The position numbers and the translations under genes were made by a program. Below are positions 1 to 7,846 of a stretch of DNA of 64,000 nt, piece by piece. The notes under the pieces are model-generated. The model worked only from the letters and a program-made list of their open reading frames with translations. It searched no databases and was not told where the DNA came from. Positions within the stretch are counted from its first letter, which is position 1, and each line of letters opens with the position of its first letter. The stretch is from VRUE01 sp035318745 (lineage in GTDB: Bacteria; Actinomycetota; Thermoleophilia; Solirubrobacterales; 70-9), in NCBI GenBank assembly GCA_035318745.1, contig DATHEA010000031.1, positions 62,001 through 126,000 of the forward strand, in the 5' to 3' direction.

Positions 1-130
1 CGGCCAGCGTGTCGAGGATCTCGTGGTCGAGCGCGTTGCGGCGCTCGGGATTGGAGATGCGGATGCGGGCGACGGCCTCGGCCGGATAGTCGAGAAGTAG
101 CTTGCCCCCGGCGAGCTGCTCGCTACTCAC
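1..130 (-). CDS. Enoyl-CoA hydratase/isomerase family protein, N-terminal part (cut by window edge)
   Basis: Only the first 43 codons are visible; the gene runs leftward off the window. The translation after the GTG start contains RISNPERRNALDHEIL, the typical first strand and helix of the crotonase fold (NP-R-NAL), so the product probably hydrates or isomerises an acyl-CoA. The GTG start overlaps the TGA of the biotinyl carrier gene as GTGA, which implies translational coupling and a shared operon. Substrate cannot be judged from this fragment. Confidence 0.7.
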   Translation of the reverse strand, partial: MSSEQLAGGKLLLDYPAEAVARIRISNPERRNALDHEILDTLA

Positions 131-339
131 TCCAGCACTACGAGGACATCGCCTTCGCTGACCGACTGGCCCTCCTCGCAGCGAATCTCCTTCACGGTCC
201 CGTCGTCCTCGGTCTCGACCGGGATCTCCATCTTCATTGACTCGAGAATGACAACCGTGTCGCCGTCTTCGATCTTGTCGCCGACCGCGACCTCGATTTT
301 CCACACGTTGCCGGTTATGTGCGCCTCGATGTCCGCCAT
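127..339 (-). CDS. Biotin/lipoyl attachment domain protein (biotin carboxyl carrier protein)
   Basis: A 70-residue free-standing biotinyl domain. The swinging-arm motif ESMKMEI carries the lysine to be biotinylated, and the flanking GDTVVIL and EGDVLVVLE segments form the usual two-fold hammerhead. It would carry carboxybiotin between a biotin carboxylase and a carboxyltransferase of an acyl-CoA carboxylase. The first in-frame ATG is at 339; an upstream extension would read through the hairpin element at 372-533 and is not domain-like. It overlaps the downstream crotonase gene by 4 bp and is divergent to the glycosyltransferase at 360. Confidence 0.88.
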   Translation of the reverse strand: MADIEAHITGNVWKIEVAVGDKIEDGDTVVILESMKMEIPVETEDDGTVKEIRCEEGQSVSEGDVLVVLE

Positions 340-359
340 GGGCCGGGACAATATCCGTC

Positions 360-1220
360 GTGTCCGACTTAGGGCCTGTCTCAAAACCCATCGCGTACGC
401 CTGGCGGCGGCGGACGCTTCGCGTGGCGGCGTCCTCAGTCGGCCAAATAGCGCTGCTATTCGGCCTCCCTGCGTCCTTGCCCCGCTCGGTCCGGCGCTCG
501 CCAGTCGCACACGATGGGTTCCGAGACAGACCCTCTGCCCCTGCAATCGCCGTCGTCGTCGCCGCGCGCAACGAGGCCGACCGGGTCGGGGAGACGCTGG
601 GGGCGCTGCGCAGCGCCATGCCTGAGGCGGCTCTGTGGGTCGCCGACGATGCCTCCACCGACGGCACCGCGGAGGTGGCGATGGCCGCCGGTGCCCAGGT
701 GGTCAGCCGTGGCCGGCCCCACGGCAAGGGCGCCAACGTCGGCGCCGGCGCCGAGGCGGCGCTGAGCGCCGACCCCGCCCCAGAGCTAATCCTGCTCTGC
801 GACGGCGATCTCGGCGCCTCCGCCGCCGCGCTGGTGCCGCTGGTGGAGGCGGTCGAGGGCAGCGAGTGCGACCTCGCCGTTGCTGTCTTCAGCCGCCGGG
901 TCGGCGGCGGCTTCGGCTTCGCGCTCGGCTTTGCCCGCTGGGCGATCCGCCGTCGTTGCGGCCTCGAGACGGAGGCGCCGATCTCCGGCCAGCGCGCGAT
1001 GCGCGCCGAGGTTCTGCGTGCGGTGCTGCCCTTCGCGCGCGGCTACGGGATGGAGGTGGGGATGACGATCGACGCCGTCCGTGGCGGGTACCGCCTTCGC
1101 GAATACGAGCTCGACCTCTCCCATCGCACCACCGGTCGCTCTCTGGCCGGTTTCACCCACCGGGGCCGCCAGCTAGCGGACTTCGCGCGCGTCTATATGG
1201 CTCGTCGCCAGGTCGGCTGA
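360..1220 (+). CDS. Family 2 glycosyltransferase (start uncertain)
   Basis: The GT2 (GT-A) core begins near residue 62 with IAVVVAARNEADRVGETL, followed by DDASTDGT and the metal/nucleotide region LCDGDLGAS. This architecture transfers a sugar from a nucleotide- or polyprenyl-activated donor; the acceptor is unknown. The reading frame is open from a GTG at 360, but codons 5 to 58 lie inside a repetitive hairpin element (372-533) that also occurs near 58141. Either the element is translated as an unusual N-terminus or the native start was displaced; no ATG or GTG in frame lies between the element and the GT2 core. The 5' end is divergent from the biotinyl carrier gene with only about 20 bp between. 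Confidence 0.75.
   Translation: MSDLGPVSKPIAYAWRRRTLRVAASSVGQIALLFGLPASLPRSVRRSPVAHDGFRDRPSAPAIAVVVAARNEADRVGETLGALRSAMPEAALWVADDASTDGTAEVAMAAGAQVVSRGRPHGKGANVGAGAEAALSADPAPELILLCDGDLGASAAALVPLVEAVEGSECDLAVAVFSRRVGGGFGFALGFARWAIRRRCGLETEAPISGQRAMRAEVLRAVLPFARGYGMEVGMTIDAVRGGYRLREYELDLSHRTTGRSLAGFTHRGRQLADFARVYMARRQVG
372..533. repeat. Hairpin repeat, family 1 copy A
   Basis: A roughly 162-bp element bounded by imperfect inverted arms: the left begins gggcctgtctc, the right ends gagacagaccc, with 19 of 22 terminal bases pairing and the match continuing inward. The core holds the family strips GGCGTCCTCAGTCG and CTCCCTGCGTCCTTGCC around an inner palindrome at 441-465 (AATAGCGCTGCTATT at its heart). 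The core is nearly identical, in opposite orientation, to 58141-58300, but the outer arms are unrelated to that copy. It lies inside the 5' end of the glycosyltransferase frame. Confidence 0.85.
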
Positions 1221-1223
1221 AAC

Positions 1224-1586
1224 TCAACCTCGTTTCGCGTAGTCGCCGATCTCACCGAAGTCGATCATCACACAGGCCTCGGGACCGGGCACCTCGGCAT
1301 TGTGGCCCGGAGGAATCGCAACGACGTCGCCGGCGTTGACTTCGATTTCCGAGCCGTCGTCCATGTAGACGCGCATGCTGCCGGACAGTACGTAGGCGAA
1401 ATGCGCCGTCTGGCAGGAATCGGTGCCGGCGATCGGCTTGACGTTCTCCGACCACTTCCAGCCCGGCTCGAACGTTCCCTTCGCCACGGCGTGGCCGGCG
1501 AGCTGCACCACCTCCGCCTGGCCTTTCCCCTCGAACGGGCGAACCTCGTCGGGAGCGTTGAATTTCTTGACTTCAGCTGCTGCCAT
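1224..1586 (-). CDS. Cupin domain protein
   Basis: A 120-residue single-domain cupin. The beta-barrel signature is seen in HFAYVLSGSMRVYMDDGSEIEV and GDVVAIPPGHNAEV, with ligand-type histidines in both motifs. Such small cupins bind a metal or small ligand; no substrate can be assigned. The ATG at 1586 is chosen because GAAGGA stands about 8 bp upstream; a longer frame upstream adds non-conserved residues. It is divergent from glycerol kinase across a 71-bp gap and convergent with the glycosyltransferase, 3 bp apart. Confidence 0.8.
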   Translation of the reverse strand: MAAAEVKKFNAPDEVRPFEGKGQAEVVQLAGHAVAKGTFEPGWKWSENVKPIAGTDSCQTAHFAYVLSGSMRVYMDDGSEIEVNAGDVVAIPPGHNAEVPGPEACVMIDFGEIGDYAKRG

Positions 1587-1657
1587 GAGGGGTCCTTCCA
1601 TAGGGTTGAGCCCCTGCCCAGCTTTGACCGTACACCCGCTGCCGTGTTGAGACAACG

Positions 1658-3106
1658 ATGATTCTCGCGATCGATCAGGGGACCACCGGGACGACCTGCC
1701 TCGTCTTCGATGCGGAGGGGCAGGTCGCGGGTCGGGCCTACTCCGAGTTCGAGCAGCATTTCCCGCGGCCGGGATGGGTCGAGCACGACGCGGAGGAAAT
1801 TTGGGAGGTGACGCGGCGGGTTGCGATCCAGGCGATCACCGACGCTGGGATTCAGGGCGGCGAGCTGGACGGGATCGGGATCACCAACCAACGCGAGACC
1901 GTTGTGGCTTGGGACCCGGCGACCGGCGAGCCGCTCCATCGGGCGCTGGTCTGGCAGGACCGGCGCACCGCGGCGCGCTGCGAGGAGCTGCGTGGGGACG
2001 GCCACGAGGCGCTTGTGCGGGAGCGGACCGGCCTGGTCATCGACCCCTACTTCTCCGCAACCAAGATCGAGTGGCTGCTGCGCAACGTCGAGGGCGTCGA
2101 GCGGGCGGTCTTCGGCACGATCGACTCCTGGCTGCTCTTCAAGCTGACCGGCCGCCACGCGACCGACTACACGAACGCCGCGCGGACGATGCTGTTCGAC
2201 ATTCGCCGCCTCGGCTGGGACGCTGACCTCTGCGCACTGCTCGGCGTCGACCCGGCGCGACTGCCGGAGCCGCTTCCATCGGCGCACGTCTACGGCACTA
2301 CTTCGGAGTTCGGCGGCGAGGTACCGGTTGCAGGGATCGCCGGCGATCAGCAGGCGGCGCTGTTCGGCCAGGCGTGCCACCACGCCGGCAGCGCCAAGAA
2401 CACCTACGGGACCGGCAGCTTCGTCCTGCTCAATACCGGCAGCGAGGCGCCGGAGCCGGGTGAGGGGCTGCTGACGACGATCGCCTGCGCTACGGACGGG
2501 GCGGCGGCCTACGCACTGGAGGCTTCGATCTTCGTCACCGGTGCCGCCGTGCAGTGGCTGCGAGATGGCCTGGGGATCATCGACGAGGCGGCGGAGAGCG
2601 AGACCTTGGCCGCCTCGCTCGACGGCAACGACGGCGTCTACTTCGTCCCCGCACTGACCGGGCTCGGCTCGCCCCACTGGGATCCATACGCGCGCGGCAC
2701 TGTCGTCGGCCTCACCCGCGGCAGCGGCCGTGCCCACCTGGCGAGGGCGGCGTTGGAGGCGATTGCCTACCAGACGGTGGACGCCGTGAGAGCGGAGGAG
2801 GCGGTTGGCGGTGAGGCCTTGACCGAGCTGAAAGCCGATGGCGGCGCGGTCGCAAACCGCTGGCTGATGCAGTTCCAGGCCGACGTGCTGGGTGCCCCGG
2901 TCGTGGTTCCGGAGATCGCCGAGACGACGGCCCTTGGCGCCGCCTACCTGGCCGGTATCGCGACCGGGCGCTGGAGCGCCGGGCAAGTCGCCGAGATGTG
3001 GCGTGAGGCGGCACGCTACGAGCCGCAGATGGAAGCTGTCGAGCGCGAGGGGCTGCTTGCCGACTGGCATCGCGCGCTCGAGCGAAGCCGAGGCTGGGCC
3101 GCGTAA
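1658..3106 (+). CDS. glpK: Glycerol kinase
   Basis: 482-residue FGGY-family kinase that phosphorylates glycerol with ATP to sn-glycerol 3-phosphate in the cytoplasm. The N-terminus carries the phosphate-binding AIDQGTTGTT (residues 4-13), the W-DRRT segment follows, and the FGGY signature GLGSPHWDPYARGTVVG sits near residue 335. Length is slightly under the usual ~500. The acyltransferase 56 bp downstream would use glycerol 3-phosphate derivatives, so the pair may feed phospholipid synthesis. No strong Shine-Dalgarno is visible, but the start matches the family N-terminus. Confidence 0.95.
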   Translation: MILAIDQGTTGTTCLVFDAEGQVAGRAYSEFEQHFPRPGWVEHDAEEIWEVTRRVAIQAITDAGIQGGELDGIGITNQRETVVAWDPATGEPLHRALVWQDRRTAARCEELRGDGHEALVRERTGLVIDPYFSATKIEWLLRNVEGVERAVFGTIDSWLLFKLTGRHATDYTNAARTMLFDIRRLGWDADLCALLGVDPARLPEPLPSAHVYGTTSEFGGEVPVAGIAGDQQAALFGQACHHAGSAKNTYGTGSFVLLNTGSEAPEPGEGLLTTIACATDGAAAYALEASIFVTGAAVQWLRDGLGIIDEAAESETLAASLDGNDGVYFVPALTGLGSPHWDPYARGTVVGLTRGSGRAHLARAALEAIAYQTVDAVRAEEAVGGEALTELKADGGAVANRWLMQFQADVLGAPVVVPEIAETTALGAAYLAGIATGRWSAGQVAEMWREAARYEPQMEAVEREGLLADWHRALERSRGWAA

Positions 3107-3135
3107 CCGTCACCGACGCTGGGGGTACGCACAGC

Positions 3136-3153
3136 GACGGCCGCGCGGCCGTC
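3136..3153. repeat. Perfect 18-bp GC palindrome between glpK and the acyltransferase gene
   Basis: GACGGCCGCGCGGCCGTC reads the same on both strands and lies 9 bp before the acyltransferase start. It could be a small hairpin in the intercistronic RNA or an operator. No U-run follows, so a terminator is unlikely. Confidence 0.4.
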
Positions 3154-3162
3154 GTCTCCTCC

Positions 3163-3906
3163 ATGCCCGACATCAAGCCACAGGTCTACAAGGACGACCG
3201 TCCCGCCTCCTACTTCGACCAGTTCCATGCGTCCGCACGCAGGGGAGTCGGCTGGACCTACCCGCTGGTTCGGGCCATCATTTCGCTGCCGACGCTGCTG
3301 ATCTACCGGGTGCGCGCGATCGACGTCAAGAACGTGCCGAAGACGGGGCCGCTGCTGCTCGCCCCCAATCATTTCAGCCAGATGGATCACTTCTTCATTG
3401 GCCTCTATCTGCGCCGCCAGATTCGCTTCATGGCGAAATCGCAGATGTTCGGCCCTCCCGTCCTCACCTACATCTACAAGCACGGCGGGGTCTTCCCGGT
3501 GCGCCGTGGTCATCACGACGAGGAGGCTTTCAAGACCGCCTTCACGATCCTCGATCAGGACGGCATGTTGCTGGTCTATGCCGAGGGCGGGCGCTCGCGC
3601 AGCGAGGAGCTGGGCAAGGTCAAACCCGGAATTGGGCGGATCGCGCTGGAAACCGGCGTGCCGGTGGTGCCGGTCGCGATCTACGGCTCGTCCGAGGTGC
3701 GTCGCTGGAAGCGCTTCCGCTTCCCCAAGGTCACCGTGCAGTTCGGCGAGCCGATCTCGTTCCCCAGGGAGGAGTCGCCGAACCGGGAGCGTCAGCTCGA
3801 GGCTGCGACCGAGGTCTTCGGCCGCGTGCGCGAGATGTACGAGGGGTTGGTTACTCGTAGCGGTCGCCGAGCTTCTCGAAGAAGCTCGGATCGTGCCCGG
3901 GCGTGA
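3163..3906 (+). CDS. 1-acyl-sn-glycerol-3-phosphate acyltransferase (PlsC family)
   Basis: 247 residues. The catalytic NHxxxxD box is NHFSQMD (69-75) and the substrate-binding EGGRSR box is at 141-146, followed by GVPVVPVAIYG; these are the hallmark blocks of glycerolphosphate acyltransferases, which acylate lysophosphatidic acid at the membrane. Spacing to glpK suggests co-transcription. The last ~18 codons, rich in Arg and Ser, overlap the end of the convergent metallo-hydrolase gene by 56 bp, so the conserved part ends before the overlap. Confidence 0.87.
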   Translation: MPDIKPQVYKDDRPASYFDQFHASARRGVGWTYPLVRAIISLPTLLIYRVRAIDVKNVPKTGPLLLAPNHFSQMDHFFIGLYLRRQIRFMAKSQMFGPPVLTYIYKHGGVFPVRRGHHDEEAFKTAFTILDQDGMLLVYAEGGRSRSEELGKVKPGIGRIALETGVPVVPVAIYGSSEVRRWKRFRFPKVTVQFGEPISFPREESPNRERQLEAATEVFGRVREMYEGLVTRSGRRASRRSSDRARA

Positions 3907-4762
3907 CGATCGCCTGAGGGAAGTCGCGACGGAACAGTTTCAGCTCCTGGAGCGAGCGGCGGTAGTTGTGGGCGTCAAAGGGCCGCGGTGCGAGCGGGGC
4001 GCTGCCGTCGAGCTGACCCTCGGTGTAGGTGGCGTCGCCGCCGATTACGAAATCGCGCTCGGAGAGGTGGGCGATCACCGACATGTGCCCGGCGCTGTGG
4101 CCGGGGGTGTAGGCAAGGCGGATCGAGCCGTCGCCGAAGAGGTCGAAGCAGCGAGCGAAGCTCGAATAGGAATCGATCCCGCCGCGGTCGAAGTCGACCG
4201 TGCGGTAGTCGAAGGCGTAGTCGAAGTGCGCCCGCCGGTAGCCGTTCATCAGCGGTTTCGGCCCCACGGTCGCGGCCTCCCACTCGACCTCGCTGACGAC
4301 GAAGGTCGAGTTGGGGAACTCGGAGATCGCCGAGGTGTGGTCGATGTGCATGTGGGTCATCACGACTACGGGGATCTCGCCGGCGTCGAGCCCCCGCGCA
4401 CGCAGCTGGGCGGGCACGTCGGTTCCGGCCTCCAGCGAGGGGTTGCCGACGCGAGCGCCGAGGCCGCCGAAATTCTCCTTCCCGTTGGTGGCGATCGAGG
4501 GGTGGAGGCCGGTGTCGACGAGGACTGCGCCGGCGCTGGGATGTCGGATCAGGAAAGCAGGGCAGGGGACGGTCGCCGCCGGCTGACCGGTGATCAGGGC
4601 GCGCACCAGCTTCAGCGTCTCCAGGCGCCCGCCCGGCCGTTCCATCATCGTGCGCGGCCAGGTGACATGGCCGGCGATGAGCGGTTCGACGCTCATCGTG
4701 GCGCCGGGGGTCCCTCCGGCAAGCGGCTCGTGCAGCGGTTTCGCCTCCACATGCACCTTCAT
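3851..4762 (-). CDS. Metallo-beta-lactamase fold hydrolase, N-acyl homoserine lactonase-like
   Basis: 303 residues. The dinuclear zinc motif HMHIDH is at 137-142, followed by TPGHSAGHMS, GGDATYTEG (bridging Asp) and TPGHD, in the order found in AHL lactonases and related lactone hydrolases. The preceding LVDTGLHPS strand is also typical. The likely reaction is ring-opening of a lactone or a related ester; quorum quenching is possible but not shown. It is convergent with the acyltransferase (56-bp tail overlap) and divergent from the SDR at 4812. Confidence 0.82.
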   Translation of the reverse strand: MKVHVEAKPLHEPLAGGTPGATMSVEPLIAGHVTWPRTMMERPGGRLETLKLVRALITGQPAATVPCPAFLIRHPSAGAVLVDTGLHPSIATNGKENFGGLGARVGNPSLEAGTDVPAQLRARGLDAGEIPVVVMTHMHIDHTSAISEFPNSTFVVSEVEWEAATVGPKPLMNGYRRAHFDYAFDYRTVDFDRGGIDSYSSFARCFDLFGDGSIRLAYTPGHSAGHMSVIAHLSERDFVIGGDATYTEGQLDGSAPLAPRPFDAHNYRRSLQELKLFRRDFPQAIVTPGHDPSFFEKLGDRYE

Positions 4763-4811
4763 CGCCAGATGACATTACCTGGCTGCAGGTCGCCTATAGG
4801 CTTGCTCGACG

Positions 4812-5657
4812 ATGGCTGAGAGCGCTCATTCGCGCATCTTTAGGGACGGCCTGCTCGATCGGCAGGTCTGCCTGGTCTCCGGCGCGGGCAGCGGCCTGGG
4901 GCGGGAGACGGCGCTGGAGCTGGCTCGTCTTGGTGCCGCCGTGATCGGCTGCGGGCGCCGCGAGGAGCCGTTGGCGGAGACGGCCGGGCTGGCCGAAGAC
5001 CTGGCTGGATCATTCGAGTACGAGTCGCTTGACATCCGCGACGAGGAGGCGGTCGAGCGGCTCTTCGACGGGCTGCTGGAGCGCCACGGTCGCCTCGACG
5101 TCCTCGTCAACAACGCTGGCGGCCAGTTCCTCGCCCCGGCTGAGTCGATCAGCCCGAAAGGCTTCCGCACCGTGATCGAGCTGAACGTCGAGGGCACCTG
5201 GTTGATGACCCACGCCGCCGCGACCAAGGCCTTCATCCCGCAGGGTGGGGGCAAGGTGCTGAGCGTCACCCTCTCGCCCCACAACGGCATGCCGGGGATG
5301 GTCCACTCGGGCGCGGCGCGCGCCGCGGTCGAGAACATGATGCGGACGCTCGCGGTCGAGTGGGCGCGCTTCGGGATCAAGACCTGCGCCCTCGCGGCCG
5401 GCCAGTTCGCCACCGAGACCCTGCTGACCAAGTATCCGCAGGTCGTCGTCGACAACCTCGAGCGCTCGATCCCGATCGGTCGGGCCGGCCGCGCCGAGGA
5501 GATGGCCTGGCTCGTTGCCTACCTCGCCTCGCCGGCGGGGGACTTCTTCTCCGGCACGACGATCACGATCGACGGCGCCCGCGACAACTGGGCGGGCCCC
5601 TGGCCGCCCGAGGCAATCGCCGAGGGCGGCAAGCCGGTCGCCGAGGAGCGCCGCTGA
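4812..5657 (+). CDS. SDR oxidoreductase, trans-2-enoyl-CoA reductase (PECR)-like
   Basis: 281 residues, Rossmann SDR with cofactor motif SGAGSGLG (about 23-30) and NNAGG (100-104). The usual YxxxK active site is replaced by HSGAARAAVEN (165-175), with Ser and Arg at the Tyr and Lys positions. The same HSGAAR-x-V pattern characterises the peroxisomal trans-2-enoyl-CoA reductase/2,4-dienoyl-CoA reductase branch, so a fatty acyl-CoA double-bond reductase is more likely than a classical alcohol dehydrogenase. Its TGA lies inside the left arm of the hairpin element 5654-5753. Confidence 0.82.
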   Translation: MAESAHSRIFRDGLLDRQVCLVSGAGSGLGRETALELARLGAAVIGCGRREEPLAETAGLAEDLAGSFEYESLDIRDEEAVERLFDGLLERHGRLDVLVNNAGGQFLAPAESISPKGFRTVIELNVEGTWLMTHAAATKAFIPQGGGKVLSVTLSPHNGMPGMVHSGAARAAVENMMRTLAVEWARFGIKTCALAAGQFATETLLTKYPQVVVDNLERSIPIGRAGRAEEMAWLVAYLASPAGDFFSGTTITIDGARDNWAGPWPPEAIAEGGKPVAEERR

Positions 5658-5753
5658 CGGTCGGAGGCGTCGTCATGCGGCGTCCTCGGTCGCTCGCGTG
5701 CAGAGCACGCCACGCTCCCTGCGTCCTTGCCTGACGACGCCTCCGACCGTCAG
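5654..5753. repeat. Hairpin repeat, family 1 copy B (overlaps both convergent stop codons)
   Basis: A 100-bp element with perfect 22-bp inverted arms (5654-5675 and 5732-5753). The core holds the family 1 strips GGCGTCCTCGGTCG and CTCCCTGCGTCCTTGCC. The inner palindrome, GCGTGC-aga-GCACGC (5696-5710), differs from copies A and C yet is self-complementary. The TGA stop of the SDR (5655-5657) and of the oppositely oriented oxidoreductase (5750-5752) both lie in the arms, so transcripts from either side would end in the same hairpin, as in a bidirectional terminator. Confidence 0.88.
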
Positions 5754-6157
5754 TGCGCCCGGGGCTCGAGGATGACCAGCGGGATTTCGCGACCTTTGCT
5801 GCGCGCCTGGTAGTCGGCGTAGCCGTGGTAGCTCTTGACGACCACCGACCAGAGGCGCTCCCGCTCCTCGGCATTGGCGACTCGGGCATGGACCGGCCGC
5901 CGCTCGCTGCCGACCTGGACGATCGTGTCGGGGTTGGCCATCAGGTTGTGGTACCAGGCGGGGTGCTTGGGGTAGCCGCCTTTGGAGGCGACGACGACCA
6001 GGTCGGCGCCGTCCTTGACGTAGAGCAGCGGCGAGGTGCGCTTGGTGCCGCTCTTGGCACCGACGTGGTCGAGCAGCAGCATCCGGCCACCCACCCCGGG
6101 GATGGTGTGGCCGAGGCGCCCACCCGTCCTCCGGTAGAGGAACGTGTGGGCGCCCAT
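5750..6157 (-). CDS. Nitroreductase family deazaflavin (F420)-dependent oxidoreductase, DDN-like
   Basis: The conserved region runs from FLYRRTGGRLG through LLDHVGAKSGTKRTSPLLY, VVVASKGGYPKHPAWYHNL and ANPDTIVQVG to YQARSKGREIPLVIL, the standard series of blocks in F420-dependent Ddn-type proteins. The ATG at 6157 gives 135 residues but trims a segment (RVWPLTRRF) that family members usually have. A CTG at 6244 with GGAGGG about 9 bp upstream, overlapping the TGA of the preceding SDR as CTGA, would give 164 residues and fits the family better. The stop lies in hairpin element copy B. Confidence 0.85.
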   Translation of the reverse strand: MGAHTFLYRRTGGRLGHTIPGVGGRMLLLDHVGAKSGTKRTSPLLYVKDGADLVVVASKGGYPKHPAWYHNLMANPDTIVQVGSERRPVHARVANAEERERLWSVVVKSYHGYADYQARSKGREIPLVILEPRAH

Positions 6158-6240
6158 GAAACGGCGCGTGAGCGGCCAAACTCGATCCCCGATGTCGAGG
6201 TAGAGGACCTTCGATCTGCCCTCTGGGGGATTGCCCTTGC

Positions 6241-7071
6241 TCAGGTGTACATCCCTCCGAACATCCCGCCGGTCACGTTCAGCACCTGGCCCTGCATGTA
6301 GTTGGCGAGGGGCGAGGCGAGGAACAGAACCGGGCCGGAGGCCTCGACGGGCGTCGCGGGGCGACCGAGCGGGATGATCGCCGAGGCCATCGCCCGCATC
6401 TGCTCGGGGATGCCGAGCTCGATCTTCTCGCCGCCCGGTGCGGTCATTTCCTCGCCGGCCTCTTTGGCGGCGGTCAGTCGCGTTTCGACGAAGCCGAAGG
6501 CGACGGCGTTGACGTTGATCTTGAACTGGCCCCACTCCTTGGCCAGGGTTTTGGTCATGCCGACGACGGCCATCTTGGCGGCCGAGTAGTTGATCTGGCC
6601 GGCGTTGCCCATCGTCCCCGAGGTCGAGGAGATGTTGATCAGCTTGCGGAAGACCTCTTTGCCTTCGCCCCGCTCGGCCTTGGCCGCCTCGCGCCAGTGC
6701 GGCGCCAGCGCCCGGGCGACCCTGAAGGGGACGATCGCGTGGATGTCGAGCATCGCCTGGAACTGGTCGTCGGTCATCCGGTGGGCGACGCCGTCCCAGG
6801 TGTAGCCGGCGTTGTTGACGACGATGTCGATCGCGCCGAACGCGTCGACGCCCGCGGCGACCAGCTTGTCCGCGGCATCGGGCTGGGTCAGGTCGCCGGC
6901 GTGGACAGCGGTCTCGCCGTCGATCTCGCCGGCGGCCTGCTCGGCTACGTCAGCGTCGAGGTCGTTGATCAGCACCTTGGCGCCCTCGCCGGCAAACAGC
7001 TCTGCGGTGGCGCGGCCGATTCCCCGGGCGGAGCCGGTGACGATTGCCGCTTTCCCATCAAGAATTCCCAT
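6241..7071 (-). CDS. SDR oxidoreductase, 3-oxoacyl-ACP reductase (FabG)-like
   Basis: 276 residues. VTGSARGIGRAT (about 12-23) binds NAD(P), NNAG is present, and the active site is intact: Ser in INISSTSG, then YSAAK. The C-terminal GQVLNVTGGMFGG is typical of FabG-like and hydroxyacyl-CoA dehydrogenases. A loop of about 20 extra residues after the fourth strand (AKAERGEGKE) resembles multidomain beta-oxidation SDRs. It probably forms an operon with the DDN-like gene downstream. A TetR-type palindrome at 7139-7152 and repeats at 7204-7231 lie upstream. Confidence 0.85.
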   Translation of the reverse strand: MGILDGKAAIVTGSARGIGRATAELFAGEGAKVLINDLDADVAEQAAGEIDGETAVHAGDLTQPDAADKLVAAGVDAFGAIDIVVNNAGYTWDGVAHRMTDDQFQAMLDIHAIVPFRVARALAPHWREAAKAERGEGKEVFRKLINISSTSGTMGNAGQINYSAAKMAVVGMTKTLAKEWGQFKINVNAVAFGFVETRLTAAKEAGEEMTAPGGEKIELGIPEQMRAMASAIIPLGRPATPVEASGPVLFLASPLANYMQGQVLNVTGGMFGGMYT

Positions 7072-7138
7072 CGATCTGCGCTCTCCTTATAGGTCGTGAA
7101 GTCGGCCGGGAGGCTACAGGCAATGGCGCAATCCTGGT

Positions 7139-7152
7139 TGACCGGCCAGTCG
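7139..7152. promoter_or_regulatory. Candidate TetR-type operator upstream of the SDR/DDN operon
   Basis: TGACCGGCCAGTCG matches the palindrome TGACTGGTCAGTCA at 29529-29542 at 11 of 14 positions. That second site lies in front of an operon that encodes a TetR regulator, so the same protein may bind here, about 70 bp upstream of the SDR start. This is inference from sequence similarity only. Confidence 0.35.
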
Positions 7153-7203
7153 GCCTTGTTTGGCCTGACAAAAGGCTCGGCTGTCCCGTTTATGGCGCAT
7201 TCC

Positions 7204-7231
7204 AGTGACATAATGTCGTGTATTAGTGACA
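7204..7231. promoter_or_regulatory. Direct repeat AGTGACAT x2 in the intergenic region
   Basis: AGTGACAT occurs at 7204-7211 and 7224-7231, one start every 20 bp (about two helical turns), in an AT-richer patch. TTAGTGACA also occurs at 12240-12248 near another promoter. It could be a tandem regulator site for the SDR operon. The rest of 7072-7360 shows no gene. Confidence 0.3.
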
Positions 7232-7321
7232 TGTATCGCGAGCGAAGCGATGTCCACCGGCCTTGAGCGTAAGTGTCTGATAGACAATACGCCGCGTCGC
7301 GAAAGCGATTGCCGAACAAGC

Positions 7322-7361
7322 GTGCCCCGGCTGCTTCACCTCCCATGAGCGGCCGGGGCAC
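7322..7361. terminator. Hairpin at the 3' end of sixA
   Basis: GTGCCCCGGC (7322-7331) pairs perfectly with GCCGGGGCAC (7352-7361) across a 20-base loop. It touches the TAG stop of the minus-strand sixA gene, so it probably stabilises or ends that transcript. There is no U-run. Confidence 0.5.
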
Positions 7362-7822
7362 TACCGCTTGGCGCTGGATCTGTCAGTCCTGGTCGCTGCA
7401 ATCGGGGCCAGATCGTCTGGCCGCATCAGTGCCAGCAGGGTGTTGCCATCGACGATCGCCAGGCCGCCCTTGCGCAGCTTGGTCTTAGCGCCGGTGAGTC
7501 GCGCGATCTCGTCCGAGAAGGATGGCTCGTGGCCGACCAGCAAGGTCTCGCCGCGACCGGCGGCGAGACCGGTTGAGTCGAAGTCACCGCCGCTCAGCTC
7601 GGTGGCGATCTCTGGCTCCACCTCGAGCGCCTGGCAGGCGAGCCGCGCCGTGTCTGTCGCTCGCACCTTGGGGCTGGTCAGGCAGGTCTCGATCTCGGCG
7701 CCAAGCACGGCCAGAGCCCGGCCCGCGACTTCCGACTGCCGCTCCCCCTTCTCGGTCAGGCGGCGTGCTGTGTCATCGCCATCGCCCCGCTCGGCATCGC
7801 CGTGTCGCAGCAGGTAGATCAC
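7361..7822 (-). CDS. sixA: Phosphohistidine phosphatase SixA-like
   Basis: 153 residues, histidine phosphatase superfamily. The catalytic RHG is at residues 6-8 (YLLRHGDAE), followed by LTEKGERQ, SPKVRATDTA (second Arg) and the second catalytic His in LLVGHEPS. Small single-domain members of this size and order resemble SixA, which removes phosphate from phosphohistidine in signalling domains; the actual substrate here is unknown. A GC hairpin ends the gene. Confidence 0.85.
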   Translation of the reverse strand: MIYLLRHGDAERGDGDDTARRLTEKGERQSEVAGRALAVLGAEIETCLTSPKVRATDTARLACQALEVEPEIATELSGGDFDSTGLAAGRGETLLVGHEPSFSDEIARLTGAKTKLRKGGLAIVDGNTLLALMRPDDLAPIAATRTDRSSAKR

Positions 7823-7846
7823 GCCGCAATCGTAAAGGGGCAGGGA

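Noticed and set aside
3851..3906. Frameshift in the PlsC-like gene at its overlap with the convergent hydrolase
   Set aside because: The conserved domain is complete before the overlap; the tail is non-conserved and the overlap is ordinary convergent reading.
4812..5657. Inactive SDR because the Tyr/Lys pair is missing
   Set aside because: HSGAAR at this site is the pattern of the trans-2-enoyl-CoA reductase branch, so it is probably functional.
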